Assembly (NCBI GenBank): GCA_016286595.1
Contig: JAEETR010000091.1
Span: 1 to 6,778, forward strand
Origin: Oscillospiraceae bacterium
GTDB taxonomy: Bacteria > Bacillota > Clostridia > Oscillospirales > Oscillospiraceae
Direction: 5' to 3'
DNA: 6,778 nucleotides
The translations under genes and the position numbers were made by a program. Shown one piece after another: positions 1 through 4,168 of this stretch. The notes below the pieces were generated by a model, which did no database searches, had not been told where the DNA came from, and was given only the letters and a program-made list of their open reading frames with translations. Positions within the stretch are counted from its first letter, which is position 1, and each line of letters opens with the position of its first letter.

Positions 1-440
1 ACCATCTTCTCCACCATGACGGTGATATAGTCAAACGATGAGCTGGCCACCTCGATATCCCCGGAGGATATCCGGTTATCGAATTTCAGATCGTAGGACA
101 GCTGATAGACGCCGGCTGCCGCCCGGGAGCCGGACAGCACCTTGGAGAGGTCCACGTAGGCGGTGATGGAGTCCCTTGACAGGGCGGAAAGATGGTTCCT
201 CCTGCCGGAGAAGCGGATGGTGAGCTTGTCGGTGTTGTAATCGGTGACGATGAGATTGTTGTCCGCCAGCTTCTCCTCCCCGGTGAACACCACGGGGATA
301 TTGGTGATGGACACGTCCTTTACCGGGTTATCCACGAACGACACGTAAAGCCACAGACCTACGGCTATGACGATGGAAGCCAGGACGTATAAGAATCTCT
401 GATACCGGTCGAATCTGTTGTTTTTCTCGTTCATACTCAT
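1..440 (-). CDS. cdaR: CdaR (YbbR-domain) regulator of diadenylate cyclase, N-terminal part
   Basis: The N-terminal 146 codons are present and the gene runs off the left edge, so it is partial. The protein begins MSMNEKNNRFDRYQRF. One hydrophobic segment follows at about residues 16-35 (FLYVLASIVIAVGLWLYVSF), and then an extracytoplasmic stretch with the pattern of a first YbbR domain: VDNPVKDVSITNIPV, a TDKLTIRFSGRR strand and a SITAYVDLS strand. YbbR/CdaR proteins are membrane-anchored, sit outside the cell and modulate the cyclase CdaA. Full-length members usually carry three or four YbbR repeats, so most of the protein lies outside this window. Its ATG overlaps the cdaA stop in an ATGA (440-437), which implies translational coupling. 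A second in-frame ATG lies two codons downstream, at 434. Identity rests mainly on the TM-plus-YbbR pattern and on its position next to cdaA. In many Firmicutes glmM follows, but that cannot be seen here. Confidence 0.88.
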   Translation of the reverse strand, partial: MSMNEKNNRFDRYQRFLYVLASIVIAVGLWLYVSFVDNPVKDVSITNIPVVFTGEEKLADNNLIVTDYNTDKLTIRFSGRRNHLSALSRDSITAYVDLSKVLSGSRAAAGVYQLSYDLKFDNRISSGDIEVASSSFDYITVMVEKM

Positions 441-1309
441 TCACCGCCGCCGTTCTTCGCCTTTATCTGGCGGAACAGTCCCTTCTGGGGCTCCTTGGGA
501 AGAAGCTCCGTCATGAGAAGACGCTCCAGCGTCTTGGGGTCGAGATGACGCTTGAGCATACCCTCCGTCGCCACGGAGATCGAGCCGGTCTCCTCGGACA
601 CTATCACGACTATGGCGTCGGAGCGCTCGCTCATGCCTATGCCCGCCCGGTGGCGCATGCCCAGGTCCCGGCTAATGTTGTTGTTTCCGGACAGGGGCAG
701 CATGCAGGCGGCTCCCGCTATGCGTCCGCCCCGGATTATCACGGCGCCGTCGTGAAGCGACGCCTTGTCGAAGAAGATGTTTTTGATCAGATCCGCCGCC
801 GGCGCCGCGTCGATGATGGTGCCGGTCTTTATATATGCCTCAAGGTTAATGGCCCGCTCGAAAACGATAAGCGCACCGGTGCGGGATTCGGACATATCCG
901 TGCAGGCCAGCACCACCTGGGTGATGGCGTTCTGCAGCGCCGTATTGCTCACCGATTTGCCGAAAATACCGGTGGAGAAGCCTCCGGTGCTGCCCACTCT
1001 CTCCAGTATGCCCCGTATTTCCGGCTGGAACAGCACGATGACGGCCAGCAGTCCCACCTCGAAGGCGTTGCCCAGGAGATACTGTACCACGGGCAGGGGT
1101 ATCACGCTCGTAATGCCCATCACCAGCAGCAGAAGGAATATGCCCTTGATGACGTTGGCGGAGTTGGTCCTTCTGATGAAGGCCAGCAGCTTGTACACGA
1201 GGAAGGCAACAATGGCTATGTCTATGATGTCCCAGCCGGTAATGGTGGAAACGAAATTCCCGGCTTTAAGGAAAAATTCGTTCATCGTAGCTGTAAGTCT
1301 TTCGGCCAC
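437..1309 (-). CDS. cdaA: Membrane diadenylate cyclase CdaA (DAC domain)
   Basis: This enzyme condenses two ATP into the second messenger c-di-AMP at the membrane. The protein has 290 aa, close to the usual 270-290 for CdaA. The N-terminal region holds three hydrophobic segments (about residues 27-45, 54-71 and 82-94), matching the family's three-TM architecture. The cytoplasmic DAC domain follows from about residue 100. Its two signature motifs are intact: LHDGAVII with DGA at 187-189, and RHR at 219-221 within LGMRHRAGIGMSE, followed by VIVSEETGSIS. An active cyclase is therefore expected. The start is GTG at 1309, chosen because AGGAGGG lies 7 nt upstream; the next in-frame Met (residue 9) has no comparable site. 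Residues 3-8 are retained by this choice. The gene has its own promoter in the preceding gap and is coupled to cdaR downstream. The C-terminus (AKNGGGE) is polar and short. The call is secure. Confidence 0.96.
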   Translation of the reverse strand: MAERLTATMNEFFLKAGNFVSTITGWDIIDIAIVAFLVYKLLAFIRRTNSANVIKGIFLLLLVMGITSVIPLPVVQYLLGNAFEVGLLAVIVLFQPEIRGILERVGSTGGFSTGIFGKSVSNTALQNAITQVVLACTDMSESRTGALIVFERAINLEAYIKTGTIIDAAPAADLIKNIFFDKASLHDGAVIIRGGRIAGAACMLPLSGNNNISRDLGMRHRAGIGMSERSDAIVVIVSEETGSISVATEGMLKRHLDPKTLERLLMTELLPKEPQKGLFRQIKAKNGGGE

Positions 1310-1316
1310 GGCCTAT

Positions 1317-1323
1317 CCCTCCT
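1317..1323 (-). promoter_or_regulatory. cdaA ribosome binding site
   Basis: AGGAGGG on the minus strand, followed by a 7-nt spacer (ATAGGCC) and GTG. This strong Shine-Dalgarno fixes the non-ATG start of cdaA at 1309. Confidence 0.85.
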
Positions 1324-1328
1324 CTCAC

Positions 1329-1341
1329 GGCATAATATGCC
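1329..1341 (-). promoter_or_regulatory. 13-bp palindrome in the cdaA leader
   Basis: GGCATAATATGCC is a perfect palindrome around a central base. It lies between the predicted transcription start (about 1354) and the cdaA Shine-Dalgarno. As RNA it could form a small hairpin of five pairs with a 3-nt loop, just before the ribosome binding site; as DNA it could be an operator. The neighbouring bases also make a direct repeat of ATATTATGSC. Function is not known. Confidence 0.4.
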
Positions 1342-1360
1342 ATAATATCTTTATCTTTGT

Positions 1361-1389
1361 ATTATAGTATAATCTTCCCGTTTTGGCAA
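1361..1389 (-). promoter_or_regulatory. Sigma-A-type promoter of cdaA-cdaR
   Basis: On the minus strand a -35 TTGCCA (1389-1384, five of six consensus bases) is separated by exactly 17 bp from a perfect -10 TATAAT (1366-1361). Transcription would start near 1354, giving a leader of about 45 nt before the GTG of cdaA. It lies in an AT-rich 107-bp gap after the cysteine desulfurase stop and is the best promoter in the window. The cdaAR pair is therefore probably a transcription unit separate from the genes before it, although read-through is not excluded because no terminator is visible in the gap. Confidence 0.8.
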
Positions 1390-1403
1390 TAAAGATGTGC
1401 CAA
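1383..1403. promoter_or_regulatory. Inverted repeat overlapping the cdaA -35 box
   Basis: TTGGCA-N9-TGCCAA, with perfect six-base arms, covers the -35 hexamer of the cdaA promoter. Its placement would suit a repressor operator. It has no T tract, so it is unlikely to be a terminator for the preceding gene. Six-base arms can arise by chance and no regulator is assigned. Confidence 0.35.
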
Positions 1404-1407
1404 GATT

Positions 1408-1420
1408 TTGACGCTGTCAA
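1408..1420. promoter_or_regulatory. Short dyad at the desulfurase stop codon
   Basis: TTGAC-N3-GTCAA, with perfect five-base arms, overlaps the TGA stop of the upstream gene and lies about 20 bp before the cdaA -35 box. It might be an upstream operator half of the same regulatory region. The evidence is weak because the arms are short and it partly overlaps coding sequence. Confidence 0.22.
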
Positions 1421-2544
1421 CCTTTTGATTTGGTCAGTTTTCTCACCGCCGACACCAGGGCGGCCACGTCGGAACGGCGGGAGAAGTCCGACACGCTGAC
1501 TCTGACCGTTCCGTCGGGGGCGGTGCCGGCCCATCTGTGGGCCATGGGCGCGCAGTGAAGCCCCGCTCTCACGGCAATGCCCATCTCGCCCAGCTCCTCC
1601 GCCGCGCGTTCAGAGCCCATGTCCCCGATCGTGAACGACAGGCACCCGGTCTGCCTCGCCGGGTCCTCCGGGGCGTAGACGGTGACGCCGCCGATCTCCG
1701 AAAGTCCCCGGGCCGTCTGCCGCAGAAGTTCCCTCTCATGCCGCCGGACGGCGGCGGGAGTGCGGCGCAGGACGTACTCCAGTCCCGCCAGGAGGCCGGC
1801 GATTCCCGGCACGTTGTGAGTGCCCGCCTCCAGCATGTCGGGCAGGAAGGCTGGCATCGTCTCCAGTTCCGAGGCGCTGCCGCTGCCTCCGTACAGCAGG
1901 GGCTCTGCGTCGCCGCCGCACAGCAGCAGCCCGGTACCCTGAGGGCCGTACAGTCCCTTGTGGCCGGGCATGGCGATGAACCGCGCCCCGAGAGCCTCCA
2001 TATCGATATCCTCGCATCCGGCGGACTGGGACGCGTCGACGATGAGCGGTATCCCCCGCATACGGCACACCTGCGCGATCTCATCAAGAGGCAGCACGCA
2101 GCCGAACACGTTTGAGACGTGGCACAGCACCGCGCATCCGGCTCCCCGACGGGTCATCTCGTCAAAGGATTCAAGAGCAGAATCCGGGTGGAAGAGTTCC
2201 GCCCGGACAGGACATATATCCGCTCCCGCCGCCCGGAGGGGCCGCAGTACGGAGTTGTGCTCCCAGGGGGTCGTGATGACCCTCATCCCCGGTCTTACCA
2301 CGCTTCTGACGGCGATGTTCAGGGCGTGGGTGGCGTTCATGGTGAAAACCACGTTCTCCGGGCTCGTCACGCCGAACAGTCTGGCCGCCGTCTCACGGCA
2401 GCGAAAAACGGTATCCGCCGCCCGCATGGCCGACGCGTATCCTCCCCGTCCGGGGCTCGTCATGGACTTCATGGCGGCGGCGACGGCGCCGTAAACCTCC
2501 GCCGGTTTTGTGAAGGTGGTGGCGGCGTTGTCCAGATATATCAA
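1417..2544 (-). CDS. Class V aminotransferase, cysteine desulfurase family (SufS-like)
   Basis: This is a PLP-dependent enzyme that probably takes sulfur from cysteine as a persulfide, giving alanine. It has 375 aa, slightly shorter than classical SufS. The N-terminus MIYLDNAATTF is typical of the family. Visible active-site features are H96 in the EHNS motif, D170 and Q173 in VDASQS (PLP ring contacts), the PLP lysine K196 in PGHKGLYGPQGTG, and C331 in RAGLHCAPMAH, the usual place of the persulfide cysteine. The compact form and the start motif resemble the Firmicute subfamily annotated as 'aminotransferase class V, cysteine desulfurase family'; that family name is from memory. The start is TTG at 2544, supported by GGGGAGGGG just upstream, and it overlaps the DUF3343 stop in a TTGA. 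No suf or isc scaffold gene is adjacent, so it need not be the main Fe-S desulfurase; selenium or tRNA thiolation roles are alternatives. Confidence 0.88.
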   Translation of the reverse strand: MIYLDNAATTFTKPAEVYGAVAAAMKSMTSPGRGGYASAMRAADTVFRCRETAARLFGVTSPENVVFTMNATHALNIAVRSVVRPGMRVITTPWEHNSVLRPLRAAGADICPVRAELFHPDSALESFDEMTRRGAGCAVLCHVSNVFGCVLPLDEIAQVCRMRGIPLIVDASQSAGCEDIDMEALGARFIAMPGHKGLYGPQGTGLLLCGGDAEPLLYGGSGSASELETMPAFLPDMLEAGTHNVPGIAGLLAGLEYVLRRTPAAVRRHERELLRQTARGLSEIGGVTVYAPEDPARQTGCLSFTIGDMGSERAAEELGEMGIAVRAGLHCAPMAHRWAGTAPDGTVRVSVSDFSRRSDVAALVSAVRKLTKSKG

Positions 2545-2795
2545 GGTCTGCCCCTCCCCGTCTGCCCGGAGCGGAGCCCGGTCACTATCCTCACGGGCGA
2601 GAGCCCCGCCTCCTCGAGGGCTGCTCCCGCCCCTTCGATATACCTCTGCTGTATCCGCACCGAGTAGCCGCAGCCGTTCACGGCGTACTCCGAGGGCGTT
2701 CTGACAACGGCCGATGGTATTCCCCGGCGTTCAAGGACTGCCGCCGTGCGCTGGGCGTAGGTCAGCGACGTGCAGACGATAAGACAATAAAGCAT
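2541..2795 (-). CDS. DUF3343 small protein (putative Se/S carrier-like)
   Basis: A small soluble protein of 84 aa, MLYCLIVCTS onward, with a beta-alpha-beta pattern: a hydrophobic first strand, a helix TYAQRTAAVLERRG, a strand SAVVRTP, then NGCGYSVRI with a conserved-looking cysteine at residue 42. Cysteines also occur at residues 4 and 8. The TPxE...xCG..VR layout matches DUF3343, whose members are often annotated as putative Se/S carrier-like proteins. A cysteine desulfurase gene overlapping it by 4 nt makes a role as persulfide or selenide acceptor plausible, but that is inference. The start at 2795 is chosen because GGGAGG lies 7 nt before this ATG; an ATG six codons upstream (2813) lies before that site and has none of its own. 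The Shine-Dalgarno lies inside a terminator-like stem (2796-2859), so expression is probably controlled. The last residues (SGQTGRGRP) are basic and probably disordered. Confidence 0.78.
   Translation of the reverse strand: MLYCLIVCTSLTYAQRTAAVLERRGIPSAVVRTPSEYAVNGCGYSVRIQQRYIEGAGAALEEAGLSPVRIVTGLRSGQTGRGRP
2551..2559 (-). promoter_or_regulatory. Ribosome binding site of the TTG-initiated desulfurase
   Basis: GGGGAGGGG on the minus strand lies 6 nt (8 nt from the GGAGG core) before the TTG at 2544. It lies inside the last codons of the DUF3343 gene and supports a TTG start directly at the conserved IYLDNAATT N-terminus, with translational coupling. Confidence 0.7.
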
Positions 2796-2859
2796 AAAAA
2801 AGCCTCCCGGCATAAGCGTTATGACCGGTATCGGTCACAGCATTCTATGCCGGAAGGCT
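2796..2859 (-). terminator. Intrinsic terminator/attenuator hiding the DUF3343 ribosome binding site
   Basis: In the minus-strand transcript, arms AGCCUUCCGGCAUA (2859-2846) and UAUGCCGGGAGGCU (2814-2801) pair over all 14 positions with one G-U wobble, and U6 (2801-2796) follows. An inner hairpin UGACCG-AUAC-CGGUCA (2837-2822) sits on top. This is a strong rho-independent terminator for the ispD-ispF unit, which ends at 2878. The 3' arm also contains GGGAGG (2808-2803), the Shine-Dalgarno of the DUF3343 gene, and the ATG follows the U tract at once. Read-through RNA would thus have a blocked ribosome site. Confidence 0.85.
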
Positions 2860-2877
2860 ATCGTTTGTCAGTGACGT

Positions 2878-3351
2878 TCAGCTCTCCTGGATAAGGGCGG
2901 CGGCATGTACGGCTATGCCCTGCTTCGTACCCGTGAAGCCCAGACCTTCCTCCGTCTTGCCCTTGACGCTGACGCGGGATACGTCCACGCCCATGTTCTC
3001 CGCGAGGCAGCGGCGCATATCCTCCACGTAAGGCGCTATGCGGGGAGCCTGGGCTACGATGGTTATATCCGCGTTGCCTATCTCGTAGCCCGCCGCCCTG
3101 ACGCGGGCGACGGTGTCCCTGAGCAGCACCATGGAGTCGACGTCCTTATACGCCTCGTCCGTGTCCGGGTACAGCCGGCCGATATCCCCCAGGGCGGCGG
3201 CGCCCAGCAGGGCGTCGATGAGGGCGTGGGCGGCGGCGTCCGCGTCGGAATGGCCCAGAAGTCCCAGCTCCGAGGGTATCTCCACGCCGCAAAGGACGCA
3301 TCTTCTCCCCGGCACCAGACGGTGCACGTCGTATCCGAAGCCTATTCTCAT
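2878..3351 (-). CDS. ispF: 2-C-methyl-D-erythritol 2,4-cyclodiphosphate synthase IspF
   Basis: IspF converts CDP-ME 2-phosphate to ME-cyclodiphosphate with release of CMP, the fifth step of the MEP pathway, as a cytosolic trimer. At 157 aa it is of normal length. The metal site is intact: D8 and H10 in GFGYDVHR, and H42 in the HSDADAAAHALIDALLGA block (starting at H34, with D36 and D38), followed by LGDIG and the YPDTDEAYK loop. The C-terminal KTEEGLGFTG motif (residues 132-141), which contacts the CDP moiety, is also present. The ATG at 3351 overlaps the ispD stop in an ATGA, so the two are coupled. An AGGGAGGG lies a few bases before it, inside ispD. The CMP it releases is the usual substrate of Cmk, encoded at the right end of the window. 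The function is certain by motif. Confidence 0.97.
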   Translation of the reverse strand: MRIGFGYDVHRLVPGRRCVLCGVEIPSELGLLGHSDADAAAHALIDALLGAAALGDIGRLYPDTDEAYKDVDSMVLLRDTVARVRAAGYEIGNADITIVAQAPRIAPYVEDMRRCLAENMGVDVSRVSVKGKTEEGLGFTGTKQGIAVHAAALIQES

Positions 3352-4088
3352 ACGCCCTCCCTTTCCCTGACTATCGCCCGGGCCGTCGTCAGGTCGAAGG
3401 GCGTGGTGATCTTGATGTTCTCATAGCTTCCCTCGACCGTATGGGGCTTCAGCCCCAGAGCCTCAACGGCCATGCAGTCGTCGGTGACGGCCATGCCGGT
3501 ATCGACGGCGTTCTGCACAGCGGCCTTCAGCACGTCCGCGTCAAACACCTGGGGCGTCTGCATGGCGTACACGCCGGCGCGGTCTATCGTCTCGTCCACG
3601 ACGCCGTCCTTCACGCGCTTTATGGTGTCCGTCACCTGCACTGCGGGGACGGCGGCGCCGTGCTTTGCGGCGCACTCCACGGCGGCGGTGATGATATCTC
3701 CGGTGACGAAGGGCCTTGCCCCGTCCTGCACGGCAATAAGGGTGGTCTCCGGCGGCACGGCCATGGCTCCTGCGTAGACGGAGTCGATGCGCTCCTCTCC
3801 GCCGGGCAGTATGGCGGTGCACTTGTCTATCCCGAAGCGGCGGCACACGGAGGCCATGTAGTCCAGATCGTCCTCCCTGGAAACGAGGATGATCTCGTCC
3901 ACGGCGGCGCAGTTCTGAAACGCCGTCAGCGTGCGGGCTATGACGCTCACTCCGCCGAGTTCCGCCTTCAGCTTGTCCACGCCGCCCATGCGCTTTGACG
4001 ACCCCGCCGCCACTATCACGGCGGCGCAGTACCGCTCCTGCTCCCTGTTCCCCTTTATTTTCGCCATTATTTTGTCAAGCAGCTTCAT
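3348..4088 (-). CDS. ispD: 2-C-methyl-D-erythritol 4-phosphate cytidylyltransferase IspD
   Basis: IspD joins CTP and MEP to give CDP-ME and pyrophosphate, the third MEP-pathway step. The protein has 246 aa, with about 20 extra charged residues (MKLLDKIMAKIKGNREQER) ahead of the usual start. The nucleotide-binding loop AAVIVAAGSSKRMGG spans residues 22-36, with K39 after it. Other family motifs are DGARP at 122-126, VTDTIKR at 152-158, the QTPQVF block at 177-182, TDD at 202-204 and ENIKITTPFDL at 223-233, with K226 in the position that binds the MEP phosphate. The ATG at 4088 has only a weak GGGGA site 5 nt upstream; the alternative M8 has none, so the longer form is kept. It begins 22 nt after a terminator-like hairpin, which leaves no room for a separate promoter. 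Read-through from rpsA, or a promoter inside rpsA, must drive it. ispF overlaps its end. Confidence 0.97.
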   Translation of the reverse strand: MKLLDKIMAKIKGNREQERYCAAVIVAAGSSKRMGGVDKLKAELGGVSVIARTLTAFQNCAAVDEIILVSREDDLDYMASVCRRFGIDKCTAILPGGEERIDSVYAGAMAVPPETTLIAVQDGARPFVTGDIITAAVECAAKHGAAVPAVQVTDTIKRVKDGVVDETIDRAGVYAMQTPQVFDADVLKAAVQNAVDTGMAVTDDCMAVEALGLKPHTVEGSYENIKITTPFDLTTARAIVREREGV

Positions 4089-4110
4089 AGAAGTCCCCGC
4101 TTTCAGTGAT

Positions 4111-4151
4111 AAAAATATGAGACTTTCTATCGGAAATAGAAAGTCTCATAT
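4111..4151 (-). terminator. Intrinsic terminator/attenuator between rpsA and ispD
   Basis: In minus-strand RNA a perfect 16-bp stem (4151-4136 pairs with 4130-4115; arm ATATGAGACTTTCTAT) encloses the 5-nt loop TTCCG and is followed by T5 (4115-4111). It starts 17 nt after the ispH-rpsA stop. The stem is AT-rich at its base, so termination may be partial. No T tract occurs on the plus-strand side, so it works in the minus direction only. ispD begins 22 nt later, so any ispDF transcript from upstream must pass through it. Confidence 0.8.
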
Positions 4152-4168
4152 ATCAGGTATCGTTCAGA

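Noticed and set aside
545..1345. Plus-strand open frames opposite cdaA (up to 266 codons)
   Set aside because: The minus-strand CdaA is intact with both catalytic motifs. The plus frames resemble no family and have His/Gly/Arg-rich composition typical of shadows.
1415..1420. Perfect TTGACA on the minus strand as the cdaA -35 box
   Set aside because: No good -10 lies 16-18 bp downstream (CATCTT at 17 bp), whereas TTGCCA-17-TATAAT nearby is much better. The TTGACA overlaps the desulfurase stop codon.
2541..2813. ATG at 2813 as start of the DUF3343 protein
   Set aside because: The GGGAGG lies after this ATG and 7 nt before the ATG at 2795. The extra residues MPGGFF are encoded by the terminator stem and T tract.
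2796..2877. Riboswitch or T-box before the DUF3343 gene
   Set aside because: The region is about 80 nt and is fully accounted for by the terminator hairpin. I see no T-box, SAM or TPP consensus core.
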